From Darksidea phi (Eukaryota; Ascomycota; Dothideomycetes; Pleosporales; Lentitheciaceae): 64,000 bases of DNA. The stretch spans positions 1 through 64,000 of the forward strand of contig JASJFT010000053.1 in the NCBI GenBank assembly GCA_030770425.1. The letters run 5' to 3'. Each line of letters begins with the position of its first letter. The first letter of the stretch is position 1. Positions 35,368-46,952 of the stretch are shown piece after piece. Position numbers and translations under genes: made by a program. The notes under the pieces are model-generated. The model saw only the letters and a program-made list of their open reading frames with translations. It was not told the DNA's origin and did not search any database.

Positions 35368-36990
35368 ATGAATGCCAAATCTCACCCTGATAATGCAAAC
35401 ATACCCGTTTCCAACAGGCCGGAGACGATCTTGGGGGTTACTATCACATTCCTTGTGGGTGTTTCTCAATTCGTCTAAATCATAATAGCTCACAACATAT
35501 ACAGTGCATAGCAAGTACCGCAGTAGGCATGCGATTATATGTTCGAATGAACCAAAGACTATGGGGTTGGGACGACCTGTTGGTGATCTTGGCTCTCACA
35601 TCAGTGACCGCCGGTTCAATTCTAACCTGTCTGAGTACGCCCATGTCTAGTCTTCAAGTATGTCCGGTATGCTAATTTGGATACTCAGTGCCTGATGACG
35701 GATTGGGGTTACACTTTTGGACATTGAGCAACGAAGTCATAATGAAATATTTCAAAGTAAGGTCTTTGACCTCCCTCTAGGACAATGCATGACTTACCCA
35801 TCTATAGCATGTCTGGGCCTCAAACGTAACGTACACCGCAAGTACAACGTTTATTAAACTCGCCATTCTTGTACAGTACCTCCGCCTTTTCGAGTTACAA
35901 CTTTACCTTGCGCGGAGACTGACATGGGGACTCATCGTTGTCACGTCTTTGTGGGGCTTGATCTATACCCTCCTCGCACTCTTTTCCTGCTCCCCGATCG
36001 CTAAAAACTGGCATTATACGATGCCTGGAAAGTGTATCGGCTGGGGTAGCAAAGATCCGGATACGTTCTTCGTTTCATGGGCTGCCCACAACGCCAGTAA
36101 TTTGACGCTGGATATTTTGATCCTACTCCTCCCTGTTCCGTTCTTCAAACGGTTAAGGATGAATGGCAAGACGCGGCTGGGTCTCATTGCTCTTCTCACC
36201 ATGGGCGCAATGTAAGTACTTCTTGATTAGACCGTTGTGAAGCTTGCTAACCTGTGGTAGCGCCTGCATTCTCTCTCTCGCCCGCGTTATCGCTCTTTCC
36301 CATCGCCGCATAGGCACCGTACCTGTCTTCGACGTGACGTATTACACCGCCACTGTCTACATCTTTTCCGTTCTCGAGATCGATGTCGCCATTCTATGTG
36401 CATCTATCCCCATCTTCTGGCCGCTTGTCACTTCCTTCGCCACCAACAAGATCCTCATCGTCAATGAAATTGAAATCCGGACCGAACGCCGCAGCGACGC
36501 CATTTGCCTCGCCGAGCATGGGCAAGCGGGTTTTGGGCAGATGGACTTCGACGCAGAGGGGAGAGCGAGTAGGATGAGTGTACTGGGCGGCAAACCGGAT
36601 ATCGAGAAAGTCCACCGCAGCAACTCGCGCCTCCAGCGTTCCATGCCACGACAGCACAGACACAAGCCCTCATCGGCATCATCACACAAAGCAGTCGGCA
36701 TCAGCATCGGAAGCCGGCCATCACAGGATTCGCAGCGCGATCTAAACCCCAACCTCTCACGTCAAAAGTCAACCCACTCTTATAATTCGACATCGCAGGG
36801 CTCAGGGCTGGCGCCGAGCTCTGATAACACGCATGCTCGCTATGCTGACAAGTACGTGCAAAATTGGGCTGTGCCAGATTTTGATACGGCAACCCCGTTA
36901 CCAGCAGCCACTCCACCGGAGCGGACCTTTACGACAACGGTAGAACGAGCAGAGATACCATATGATCATCTTAGGGCTGTGGAGAAATAA
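35368..36990 (+). CDS. fungal rhodopsin-fold integral membrane protein (SAT4/Pth11 type)
   Basis: Five exons (35,368-35,454; 35,505-35,634; 35,689-35,756; 35,808-36,211; 36,261-36,990) give 472 residues. Membrane helices are readable in order from ILGVTITFLCIASTAVGMRLYVR through DDLLVILALTSVTAGSIL and TWGLIVVTSLWGLIYTLLALFSC to ATVYIFSVLEIDVAILCASIPIFWPL. Family landmarks are WGWDD after helix 1, the conserved Cys pair region (FSCSPIAKNWHY, GKCIG), NLTLDILILLLPVPF and the E-x-x-x-A-x-L-C-A-S-x-P motif of helix 7. The C-terminal ~190 residues are cytoplasmic, Ser/Arg-rich, ending in EIPYDHLRAVEK. These proteins are candidate plasma-membrane receptors; some relatives act in host sensing. Start choice: the first ATG in frame with helix 1. 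Confidence 0.88.
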
Positions 36991-38784
36991 CGAATCGCTT
37001 AGGCTTGGCTCGGTTTGGTTGGTTCGGTTTAGCATGATACCCGATTGTGATTTGAAGAATAAAATGTTATTATTAGCGCACCTCATCTCTATTCTCTCTG
37101 TATGCTCTGTAATGTCCTCACTGACCACTCCCCGCTGACATCGACTTGCGACCAAGCACGGATACCCATCAGCCTCGAAGATCCGCGAACATCCTCATCA
37201 AGACGTCGTCTCGGAATCACGTCAGCGACCCGACGCTACCAGCAGCGGTATGCCTATCCACATCTTTCCAGCGCACACAGCATTACACAGTCCTCCCATC
37301 GTGCATTCCCTCTCCAAAAAACCCCACACATCCAACCTCGCTTCCGCATCTCCTCGCCCACAACCACGCCCCTATAAAACTCCCATCCCCGCTTACTCAA
37401 AAGCACCAAGTCGCCGAGATTACATACTCACCCCATCTAATTCCCGGATCCATCTCCCTTTCCAGAACAAAGCGGGTCGCGGCTCTGACACCTTAGCGTC
37501 TCCCCTTCGGTATCCGTAGCCGCGATCCACGAGCGCCAATATCTCGGCTAATGCGCTAGTGGAGTGGATAAACTGCGGATGGAATTATGCTTAAGGTTAG
37601 GAGATGGCATGGTTAGGGTTGGCGGGAGTGGGGAATGGGGAGGTCGGGCACGTTTGGGTAGGTAGGTCGTATAGTGCTGTAGTGTGGAAGGATGAGTTGG
37701 GTAAGATTTTAGCTTAGCTTAGCTTAGCGGTGCGGGATACAGATGCATAGGATTGCGTTCGTTCGTGCGGCATCGGTGGGATATACGAACTACGTTTTCT
37801 TTCTTTCTTTTCTTTCTTTTTTAGAGACCTGGCCGAGGATGGGTGAAAAGTCGGACCGTTGTTCAAGGGTCCACGCATATCGATGGGGCTTAGACGGGCT
37901 AATCTCGGTGAATAATAGCCGTTTAGACAAGCTTGGGGGGGGGGGAGGGGTATGTCTGGGTTCACCGCGTTTTTTTTTACGATCAGATTACCGGCCAATA
38001 TCGCTTTACTCTCAGTATGAGTATGAGCATGAGCATGAGCATGGGTTATCAATCTGCCATTTGCTATCATTAAGACTATTTCTAACTACCGGAAGATTAA
38101 CTCGAGTTTACTACCAACTGCTCGTTGCCATTCCTTGTTCCTCAATCACTGCTGCAGACGAATAGAATGCCGTTTCCTAGCTGGCATATTACTCAATTAT
38201 CTCTTCGTAACTTCACAGGACGATCATGTCTGCTCTTGCTTAAACGCTTCAGATGCACTTACGGCGATACCATCCTCTTTATCCTATTTGTTGTCACGAG
38301 CAGACCAGTGCCATCGGTGTATTCACTCAGTGACTACAATATATCGCTCAGACGAACCGTTCTCTGTTGGTGTGGCCCTGTGCTTGTATGCGCATAGCTA
38401 TATGCGGGCATGGTTCGATACTACTCTGGTTCACAACATGAAGGAATCTCCGTAAACGAATGATGCTGGCACGTTGCGCGCTTTGGAGAGGTGTAGGATG
38501 TGACCGATGATTACGGTGCAAACTGCAACTGCGTCTCGCTGTTGTTGGTAGGAAAAGAAATTGGGTAGTATTTACTAGGAAGCCTCAGCAGGGCAACGTG
38601 AATACCAAGGAAACAGACGGTTAGTCTAATCGTAAGAACTTCGAGAACTCCGTCTCCTGGTGGAGGATCAACCATCCATTCCACCCGAAACAGAAAATAG
38701 TCATGCCAACTAAACATGCCTATCAATTGGTAAGTAGGACTTCCCAACTCCGCATACTCTCCCCCCCCCCCGCTCCCCACCAAC
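36991..38784. other. intergenic with simple repeats
   Basis: About 1.8 kb with no supportable gene. It holds a TTTC/TTTCT pyrimidine tract (37,795-37,823), eleven G in a row (37,935-37,945), a run of hexamers of the ATGAGC type (five near-perfect units, 38,017-38,046), a short TTAGC tandem (37,712-37,728) and eleven C in a row (38,761-38,771). Proline-rich frames at 37,100-37,519 look like chance. Confidence 0.5.
38017..38046. repeat. hexamer microsatellite (ATGAGC type)
   Basis: Five consecutive six-base units: ATGAGT, then three ATGAGC, then ATGGGT. It lies in non-coding DNA. Confidence 0.8.
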
Positions 38785-39706
38785 CTACGCAGTCTTCTTC
38801 CACACGGTATACACGCCCAACAAACTACTCACGGTACCGGCCAACCCCACAACGCCATCGTCAAACTTCGCCCACCCTAAGGCCGAACTCGGAATCGTAA
38901 TATCACATAGATCGCTAATGAGCTGGATCTTGACCGCATTCGCCTCCCTTTCCACTTTCTTCTTCTCGACGACACCCTCGCCGTCCTTCTCCGAGATCCT
39001 CTGGCTGCGCAGATTGAGCTGGTACAGGCTGTACAGCGAGGAGACGATGCTGAAGGAGATGCCAGTGAACCAGGCGCGGTAGCCCTCGCGGAGCAGGCGT
39101 TGCGAGGCTGAGAACTTGCGGATCGATGTTGCGTCCAACTGCACGATTATTAGCCCATTTCACTCCATTACTTCCCGTCAAGTTAAGTATAGAGAAGGGG
39201 GTTTCCGTCTACGCACCACCGTAGCATTGTCAAAAAGCATATACCCCGCATACCCTAGCTGCCGCCCTACGGCCGTCCACCGCAACACGGGATCCATCGC
39301 TTTGGCATCGCTCGCCACGGCGGCAGCTTTGAAGTGCTCGACGAATTTGCCTACGCGCATCACTTTGCGCGTCATGCCGAATTGCTTCTTTGTGGCTTCG
39401 AAGGGTGCTATGGTCGACGTGGGGTGGTTTGTGCGGTAGAGGTACCATGCTAGGAAGCGGGAGAAGTATTGCAGTGTGCGGAGGACTTTGTCACGGCCGA
39501 CTGGGGGTGGGGTTAGTAGGAATAAGGGTGGAGTGGGCGGGTGATGGGGTGGGACAGGGGGAGGTGGATGGAGGAAGGTTTGGGAGAGGGGAAGACGAGC
39601 GTTTGTGATAGGGAATGGATAGGTAGAGAGAAGACGCACCAGTAGTCGCGACAAACTTCAAGTAATGCGCCACCGAAGGGTGGTAGATTAGAGCGTCCGC
39701 GACCAT
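38785..39706 (-). CDS. PEX11: peroxisomal membrane protein PEX11
   Basis: Three exons (39,640-39,706; 39,217-39,500; 38,785-39,138; introns 139 and 78 bp) give 234 residues, the usual PEX11 length. The start MVADALIYHPSVAHYLKFVATT and the amphipathic stretch GRDKVLRTLQYFSRFLAWYL are the PEX11 hallmarks. The latter is the helix that remodels the peroxisomal membrane. Later segments are LLREGYRAWFTGISFSIVSSLYSLY and the C-terminal GWAKFDDGVVGLAGTVSSLLGVYTVW with a short basic end. The product elongates and divides peroxisomes. The gene is on the same strand as ABD1, 478 bp downstream. Confidence 0.93.
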
Positions 39707-40184
39707 CTTGTTTGCTTCGCTATCGCCGAACAACAAGCCAAGCAAGTATCTCGAAGGGGAGCGATCCAGCGTCCTATTCGGTTCTAGATAGTGTCGATTG
39801 GCAGAATGGTGCCTGAGGTCGCGAGTGAAGTGAGTGGACGTAGAGAGTGAAGGAGTGTTGATATAGGTTGCGGAGTCGAGACGCGCAACGTGCGGTTCCG
39901 ACAGCTTGTGATTCTGTCGCGGGCGAAGCCGAATGGAGCTGCGGGACCTCGGCAAAGCGCACGTACGAATCACGAGATTCCTCGTCAAGTAGTTCTTGCA
40001 AATCAAATGGACTAAACAAATGTCCAAATCATCAATGCACCTGGCTACTAAATAGCAGAGGGCGCCTCGAAAAGCTATAAAATATCCGTACATGGGGAAT
40101 CTTGCCCCTTAAAGCCGCCCCATCCCGTAGCCGGCCCCACATCGGTATGCATGAATACGCCATAACCCATAAATGCAGATACTT
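39707..40184. other. PEX11 upstream region
   Basis: 478 bp between the ABD1 stop and the PEX11 start, both on the minus strand. A long minus frame (39,491-40,093) crosses it and the first PEX11 intron, but nothing conserved is encoded. No regulatory site recognised. Confidence 0.4.
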
Positions 40185-41588
40185 TTACACCTTGTAGAAG
40201 CAGAAAGTGTGATAGAAGTCGGCCGCATCCAGCTCCTCTTCCGTAGTCAGCAAGCGCCCATCCCTACGATCTCGAACACCCATCCTCTCGCTCAGCGGAC
40301 CAAGCTCAGGGTCGTCTTTCTGCTCGTCCCAGACCTCCCTAAACGGTTTCCGATATTGCAATTCTAGATTGTAGTCTTCTGCAAGGGCACGGAAAGCCTC
40401 CCAGGGGACGACGTACTCCGGGACCTCTTCGACGGCTTCTTCGAGGAAGTAGAAGTACTTCCAGCCAAATGGCGGGCGGAATGTGCCGTCGGGCGGCGTC
40501 TTCGAAGGGAACTTAACCCTATAGATGGAGTTGCCCCATTCGAAACCCTCTTCCTCGGCCTCGCCATCTTCTTTCTCCTCTTTCGCCTTGCCTTTTTCTT
40601 CATCGTCTGGCTTATCGCTGTGTGCGGTCTCGGAGTCTTTGGGCTTGGGACTATCCAGACTCTTCTCCGGATCCCAGTCGTCTTCGTCGTCGCTGGCGAA
40701 TGCTGGCCGGTCATCATCCTCCTCTGTGACCGCATTCGTGTTGGTGACTGCAGTGCCTGCGGCCTTGTGATGCTCGATAACCTTGGCGGAGAGGACATCG
40801 GAGTTTGGAATGGTTCCAATGAAACGACCGCCCCTCTTCAATGCGCCAGAAACGTTCCGCAACATGCCTCTCGCCTTTTCTTCGCTCTCAAAAGCATAGT
40901 GCATGCAGAACATCATGGTGACCATGTCGAAGCCTCCGCCACCCCAACGCTGGCTCATGGCGTTGCCAGGGCCGACTCCAGGATCGAAGCCTACTTCCTT
41001 CACGATGGGGATCTCGTCGAGCCGCTCGCTGAAGCAATCCTTGGCGAAGAACTCGGCGTGGAAGACGCGACCTCTGGCCCTCTTCCGCATCTGCTCGTGA
41101 CGTTCTCGCGCCTGTTTGATCGAAACGTCTGCGGGGTCCGCTCCGACGTAGAGAGCGACCTTTCGTGAAGCCTGCCACTTTTGCAGGTCGCCGCCCTTGC
41201 CGCATCCAATGTCCATGATTTTGAGATTGCGCTCGTTGCCGATGAATTTCTGGATGGTCGATGACTTGACCCAGTTGTTGTAGGCCCGCAGTCCTTTGAT
41301 CTTGGAGTCTGTGACGCGCCAGTCTCGGCCGCGCTCGGGCACCATGTTGTAGTGCTGCTTGACGACATCGTGCACGCCTCGCTGAGCGGCCTGCTGCTGG
41401 GCCGTCTTCTCGGCTTCTTGCTCTCGCTGCGCCTGGCGTTGGCGTGCAGCTTCACGGTCGGCGGCGGTGATGCGCGAGCCAGCACCTGGACGTTTGCGCT
41501 GACGGGGCGGCGACCGGGAGCGAGATGGGGATCTAGAGGGCGAGCGCTGTCGCTTCGTGCCTCGTTCGGGGCCGGCTGAATTTGCCAT
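40185..41588 (-). CDS. ABD1: mRNA cap guanine-N7 methyltransferase
   Basis: An intronless frame of 467 residues from the chosen start; a 480-residue version starts at 41,627. The N-terminus is rich in SR/RS dipeptides, as in fungal ABD1. The enzyme core has HYNMVPERG, YNNWVKSSTI, the S-adenosylmethionine loop IMDIGCGKGGDLQKW (about 125-138), YVGADPADVSIKQARERH and MFCMHYAFE. These are cap-methyltransferase motifs, including the residues that hold the guanine cap. An acidic, low-complexity insert of about 60 residues (EEDDDRPAF ... DDEEKGKAKEEKEDGE) separates the last core strands. The C-terminus has FYHTFCFYKV, a family signature. It methylates the capped 5' end of nascent mRNA in the nucleus. 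It is divergent to RPN7 with 317 bp between starts. Confidence 0.94.
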   Translation of the reverse strand: MANSAGPERGTKRQRSPSRSPSRSRSPPRQRKRPGAGSRITAADREAARQRQAQREQEAEKTAQQQAAQRGVHDVVKQHYNMVPERGRDWRVTDSKIKGLRAYNNWVKSSTIQKFIGNERNLKIMDIGCGKGGDLQKWQASRKVALYVGADPADVSIKQARERHEQMRKRARGRVFHAEFFAKDCFSERLDEIPIVKEVGFDPGVGPGNAMSQRWGGGGFDMVTMMFCMHYAFESEEKARGMLRNVSGALKRGGRFIGTIPNSDVLSAKVIEHHKAAGTAVTNTNAVTEEDDDRPAFASDDEDDWDPEKSLDSPKPKDSETAHSDKPDDEEKGKAKEEKEDGEAEEEGFEWGNSIYRVKFPSKTPPDGTFRPPFGWKYFYFLEEAVEEVPEYVVPWEAFRALAEDYNLELQYRKPFREVWDEQKDDPELGPLSERMGVRDRRDGRLLTTEEELDAADFYHTFCFYKV

Positions 41589-41905
41589 TGTAGCGAGGGG
41601 TGTTGTGGAGCTTAGGCGGTGGTCCAAGCTAGTAAATCTCGACGGGAAGTATGCAGATTCTTATGTCTCTAGCATCAGCATTGCTTCCATGTGAAAGGAC
41701 AAAGTAAAGGCGAGGGGAGGTGGTGAGGTAGTCAGTGACAAAGACGGAGCTTGGGCGGCGATTTCCCCGAGGTTCTCCCGACGCAGCATCACAGCTGCCC
41801 GCCAGAGCTCAGAGGCTCAAAACATCACCTCGCCATCACGCCGCAGCCTCAAGGCCTGTCCTCCTTCCGTATCTCCCACCACACTCTCATATTCCCCCCG
41901 CAAAC
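41589..41905. promoter_or_regulatory. shared divergent promoter, ABD1 / RPN7
   Basis: 317 bp between the two ATG codons. The yeast proteasome control element GGTGGCAAA is not present as an exact match. No other site stands out. Confidence 0.45.
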
Positions 41906-43455
41906 ATGGGCGAACCACTGTTCGCAAAGTACCCAGATCTCCAGCTGGCGCAGCACATCTTCCAGCTCACCAATCCCACATGCTCAAAATCCGCCAAACA
42001 AGCTTCCCTCAAGTCCGTCCAAGATGCCATCCAGGAGCATAAGATGGCGCCGCTCTACCGGTACCTCGCCCATCCGGTAGACGGTGTGTTGAATGCGCCC
42101 GGTGAGGGCACCGCACAGCAGCCGACCAGCCACCGGAGACCTTCGTCAAGTGCTGCAAGCATGCTCGCCACCAAGAACCCGAGCGTTGAGATTCCGCTAG
42201 CATGGGACGAGGAGCTGTACGAAAGCCTAAAGGCTGAAAACGAGAAAGAGCTCGAGGCCATACAGAAGGAGGAAGACGAGGCGGTGGAGAAGGCTGGTGA
42301 GACGGAGATCCAGGCAGCGCGGGGGAAGAGGGCCGAGCTCTACAATCGCATCGGCGACAAGGTAGGCATGGTTGTGTGCTTCAAAGAGGCCATCTGACAT
42401 TCTTGCAGGAGAAAGCCATCGCAAGCTACGAGACCATCTTCGAGAAGACGGGCATCCTCGGCACCAAGATCGACCTCGTCCTCGCCATAATACGAATTGC
42501 TCTCTTCTTCGGAGACAAGGTGCTGGCCAAGAAGACGGTCGAGCGTGCAGGCGTGCTCGTCGAAAGCGGAGGCGACTGGGATCGTCGCAACCGTCTCAAG
42601 GCATACCATGGACTGCACTCCCTTACCGTACGCTCGCATTCACAAGCCGCCCCCCTCCTCCTCGACAGCCTGTCCACTTTTACCAGCTACGAGCTCTGTA
42701 ACTACTCATCCCTCGTCATCTACGCTATCCTGGCAGGTTCCGTGTCGCTCAAGCGAGTAGACTTCAAGTCGAAGGTGGTCGATGCACCGGAGATCAAGGC
42801 TATTGTGGGCGATGCTGAAGACAAGCTCTCGGCCATTTCTGGACAGACTTCGGCTGGACCTGCAGCAGGCGATGAGGAGATGGCGGATGCGCCGACCACG
42901 GCTACGCCAGTCCCGACTGCCGTCAACCTGACAACGCTGGGTGGTCAGCAAGACGCCGAGGTTTCCATTGACTTCTCGCCGCTTGCTAAGCTAGTCAAGA
43001 GCCTTTACGAGGGCGACTATAAGAACTTTTTCGGAGCGCTCGGAGAGGTCGAGGTGAACTTCTTGAGCCAGGACCGCTACCTCTACGAACATAGGAACTG
43101 GTATGTCCGCGAAATGCGTCTGCGGGGCTACCAGCAGCTGCTTCAGTCCTACCGTGTGGTCGGTCTGCAGAGCATGGCCAGTGACTTTGGCGTCACCGTG
43201 GACTTCCTTGACAAGTAAGTCTATCACATAGGGCGCGATATGGCTTATTCTGACGTATATAGGGACCTCGCCAAATTCATTGCTGCTGACCGGATACCTT
43301 GCACAATCGACCGTGTCAAGGGCATCATCGAGACCAACCGACCAGATGACAAGAACAAACAATATGCAGATGTCGTGAAGCAGGGCGATCAACTAATTAC
43401 CAAGCTGCAGAAATACGGGCAGTCAGTCAGGTTACGGGGAAGTGAACGCGGATAA
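41906..43455 (+). CDS. RPN7: 26S proteasome regulatory particle non-ATPase subunit RPN7
   Basis: Three exons (41,906-42,361; 42,409-43,214; 43,263-43,455; introns 47 and 48 bp) give 484 residues. The start MGEPLFAKYPDLQLAQHIF is typical of Rpn7/PSMD6. The middle has helical repeats (EKAIASYETIFEKTG, LVLAIIRIALFFGD, RRNRLKAYHGLHSL). The C-terminal PCI domain reads RLRGYQQLLQSYRVVGLQSMASDFGVTVDFLDKDLAKFIAADRIPCTIDRVKGIIET. The product is part of the proteasome lid. An upstream in-frame extension to 41,735 exists but lacks homology and overlaps the ABD1 promoter, so I reject it. Confidence 0.96.
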
Positions 43456-44216
43456 GCGATGGGTGATATGCTTCGCGAGGATCGTCTGGCAACTTTGTAG
43501 ACTACATAATTAGAGCTCTCCGGCGAGTATCGTCTGAAGCATGAATATGAGGCAAAAGCTATTCGAACATCTCCCACGCTATTCCCAGCCACCTTGTAAT
43601 TCACGCAGCCATCACGTCTGCCCGAGAAGCTCAGACGTCGTGTGACAAGTCCTGAAGACCCTGCATAGACTTTTATCTGCCACCTACCAAGCCGATCGTC
43701 GTTAAAATCCCTCGTCCATCCTCCATCTATTCCCGCATACTCCCGCGTCCAGTCGTACGCAATCGTATCTCGTTTATCGCTGCTAAAGGCGGCCCGCGGG
43801 GGGAAGAGTGGGTAGGCAGATCAAAGAGGCGTCGATAGGGTCCAGGGTCCATCACCATGTCGCCCTCATCGGCTCGCTGGGTCGCCCTGTCGGCCAGACG
43901 CTGTTTCAACACCAATGGTTCGACGATACAAGCAGGCAGGCTGTCGCCCGGCGTGGGCGCCAAAGGTAACTTCATCCCACCGCCTTTTCCGAATGCAGGG
44001 GATGTTTCCGGACACATGTTGCTCACCGTAGTGGGGCAACTGCACGCGTTGCTGCAGAAAAAAAAATCACCGCATCTCCGCTCGTTTGATCTGTGAAAAG
44101 CAATTGTTGGTTGAAGATAGTCATATACGGGGGGTTCTATCTACGTTTTTAAGGAAGCTTGCTCACTTATCTTCTCATCTGAAGGGTCTTATAGGGCGAC
44201 CCCTCCGTATCGAACC
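43456..44216. other. intergenic, ALT upstream region
   Basis: About 760 bp between RPN7 and the alanine aminotransferase gene, both on the plus strand. No gene or recognisable control element seen. Confidence 0.45.
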
Positions 44217-45776
44217 ATGGCAACCTCCGCTCCCCGCCCGGCCCTCACTTTCGACAACATCAATCCACATGTCAAGGAGGCGAGATATGCTGTCCGTGGC
44301 GAGCTAGCCGTCCGCTCGGAGGAGTACCGCGCGAAGTTGGCAAAGGGCGAGGGCAAGGATCTTCCCTTCGACACCGTCATTGCAGCAAACATCGGCAACC
44401 CCCAGCAACTCGACCAGAAGCCCATCACCTTCTTCCGCCAGGTTGCTAGCCTGCTAGAGAACCCGCTGCTGCTCGAGCATGAAGATGTGCTTATCAATAG
44501 CTTGGGCTACAAGTCGGATGTAATCTCGAGGGCGAAGACGCTGCTGAAGGAGGTCAAGAGTGTGGGAGCATACAGCCAGAGTCAAGGTGCACCGGGCATC
44601 AGGGAGAGCGTTGCCAAGTACATTGAGCGTATGCATGGCGTGTCAAGGTCGCTGGCCTCACTGACATGATACAGGACGGGATGGCTACTCCGCCGAGGTC
44701 AAGGACATCTACCTCAGCAATGGTGCATCCTCTGGCGTCAACACCCTGTTGCACGTTATCTGTGCCACCCCGAAGACCGGTGTCATGGTCCCTATCCCAC
44801 AATATCCTCTCTATACCGCCACACTCTCCGTGCTCAACGCTCGATGCGTACCATACTACTTAGACGAGAGCCAGGCGTGGGGAACAAGCCTCGCGGAGAT
44901 CCGGTCTTCCTACGACAAGGCCATCTCTGAGGGCACCGATGTCAAGGCGATTGCCATCATCAACCCTGGAAACCCCACAGGCGCCAGTCTGCCCGCAGAA
45001 GACATTCGATCTGTGCTCGAATTTGCAGCCGAGAAGAGCCTCGTCGTCATCGCCGACGAAGTTTACCAAACCAATGTCTTCATCGGCGAGTTCATATCTT
45101 TCAAGAAAGCCCTGCGCGACCTTCAGAAAGACCAACCCGGCAAATTCGACCACGTCGAGCTTGCGTCGCTGCACAGCGTGTCCAAGGGCATGGTCGGCGA
45201 GTGCGGACACCGTGGTGGCTACTTTGAGCTTGTGGGCTTTGACCCGAAGGTTGCGGCGGAGATCTACAAGTTCATCAGCATTCAGCTTTGTCCACCGGTG
45301 CTAGGACAGTGCATTGTCGAGCTCATGGTCAACCCACCAAAGGAGGGTGAGCCCAGCCACGAGTTGTACAAGAAGGAGTATGACGGTATCTTTGGCGGCC
45401 TCAAAGAGCGGGCATATGCGCTGTTCGAGGCTTTCAAGCAGATGGAGGGTGTAGAGATTTCAGAACCCCAGGTACGTTAAATTTCTTCCCATCTCAAAGT
45501 TATTCCACTAATGCTTGACAGGGCTCTATGTATCTCTTCCCCACCATCACCCTACCTCAAAAGGCCATCGAACAGGCCAAGAAAGAAGGCCGCCAACCTG
45601 ACGAGTTCTATTGTTTCCGCATGCTAGACGCTACTGGCGTGTGCGTAGTTCCCGGCTCAGGCTTCGGGCAGAAGGAGGGTACGCTCCATTTCAGGACGAC
45701 GTTCCTTGCGCCTGGTACCGAGTGGGTGGGCAGGATTGTCAAGTTCCATAGGGAGTTTTTGGAGGAGTTCAAGTAG
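44217..45776 (+). CDS. alanine aminotransferase
   Basis: Three exons (44,217-44,628; 44,675-45,471; 45,522-45,776; introns 46 and 50 bp) give 487 residues, the normal length. Class I/II aminotransferase landmarks: IGNPQQLDQKPITFFRQV (ALT-specific), SLGYKSDVISRAK, YLSNGASSGVNTLL, IINPGNPTGASL (about 232-243), IADEVYQ (D265, Y268) and SLHSVSKGMVGECGHRGGY with the pyridoxal-phosphate lysine K308. It interconverts alanine plus 2-oxoglutarate with pyruvate plus glutamate. No clear mitochondrial targeting peptide precedes the conserved start, so the cytosolic form is likely. The start is in good context (CGAACCATGG). Confidence 0.95.
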
Positions 45777-45905
45777 AGTGGATGAGTTTGGAATGAACGA
45801 TGGCATGGGAAGTGTAGGAGTTCGACTTTTCAACCTACATGGGAGAAAACCTTTACGACTTAGTCACATAGACATTCCAATATCTCAACTTGGCGCATGG
45901 AGATC

Positions 45906-46952
45906 TTAACTATGTCTCATCCACCCGCCGGACCATACCTCCCTCTCCGTCACAAACTCCTCTTCAAACACCAACGGCACCTGCCCCGTCCTCTCCCAAA
46001 ACCCCCTTGCCTCCTCATTCACAAACAACCCCCTCATCAACCTAGCCTCAATCTCAGGCGGCGTCCAGTCCCGCTCCCCAGCACGCAAATGCTCCCTCGC
46101 CAAGTCATAAACCTCAAGTACTTCCTTAGAGACATACTCGCCGGCCTGCAACGTGCATAGCGAAGCGTTCGTACGATCACGCGGCAGATCGCGCGTAGAA
46201 AAGACAGCAGAGCAGAGATCGGCGAACGACCATGTATGCGCGTCGACATCTTTAATCATGTCGTCCCACCATACATAGCAAGAACCACTCCCGCGCAACA
46301 TCGGCGTAACCAGCGACATAGCATGGCCACAAGACAACAATATCACGCTCGTCATATAGCAAGCACCCTGCTCAGCATCGCAAGCTGACCACAGCGCTTT
46401 GACAAAAATGCGCGTCATTACATCCCAGTATCTACGCCTCTGCGCCAAGTTCTCCTTGTAGTATTCATAAATGTAGAGGCGTAGTTCCGCGGGCAATTTC
46501 ATAAAGGGAAAGTCTACGGCATCGTGAAGCGTTTTCGGGGGCCGTGTTGGCGTGCTCAGGAGGGCGAAGGCGCGGCCGAGGAGCATGCCGAAGACGGCGC
46601 AGTTGGCGTAGAACCAGCGGGGGCGGCTTCTTTGGCCGTCGCCATAGAAACCGGGCGTTGTGAGCGTAGAGACGTATTCTTTTATGGAGCTCTCGAGTTC
46701 GGCGGGGAGGGTAGGAGAGAGGAGGGGTGAGGGTTGGCCATTGGGGCTGCGCTGGAGGAGGGTGTCGATGGTGGATGGGGAGGTGCGGGCGTGGGTGAGG
46801 AGCGGGTGGTTGAGGTGGTTGGGTGTGAAGGTGTGACCATTGAAGGTGAATGTGTTGGTGAGGTCGGAGGATGCGAGAGTGAGGTTCATTGTTGGCGGTT
46901 TGGAGGTGTTTTGAATGGTGGTGGTTGCGGAGGAAAATGTTCGAGTCAGCAA
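45906..46952 (-). CDS. F-box-like hypothetical protein
   Basis: An intronless frame of 348 residues, tail-to-tail with the aminotransferase gene at 129 bp. FPFMKLPAELRLYIYEYY (about 149-166) is the F-box-like / 2EXR-type motif common in fungal orphan proteins; the rest (WDDMIKDVDAHTWSFADLCS, LFVNEEARGFWERT) is not recognised. The first Met may be too early: MNLTLASSDLT at residue 21 (46,892) is an equally good start. Role unknown; the motif suggests protein-protein contact, perhaps with ubiquitin ligase parts. Confidence 0.8.
   Translation of the reverse strand: MLTRTFSSATTTIQNTSKPPTMNLTLASSDLTNTFTFNGHTFTPNHLNHPLLTHARTSPSTIDTLLQRSPNGQPSPLLSPTLPAELESSIKEYVSTLTTPGFYGDGQRSRPRWFYANCAVFGMLLGRAFALLSTPTRPPKTLHDAVDFPFMKLPAELRLYIYEYYKENLAQRRRYWDVMTRIFVKALWSACDAEQGACYMTSVILLSCGHAMSLVTPMLRGSGSCYVWWDDMIKDVDAHTWSFADLCSAVFSTRDLPRDRTNASLCTLQAGEYVSKEVLEVYDLAREHLRAGERDWTPPEIEARLMRGLFVNEEARGFWERTGQVPLVFEEEFVTEREVWSGGWMRHS

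Noticed and set aside
39491..40093. 200-codon minus-strand frame upstream of PEX11
   Set aside because: It reads through the first PEX11 exon in another frame and through an intron; composition is low-complexity and no motif is present.
41735..41905. In-frame 57-codon N-terminal extension of RPN7
   Set aside because: No homology to the family; it would overlap the shared promoter. The ATG at 41,906 begins the conserved N-terminus.
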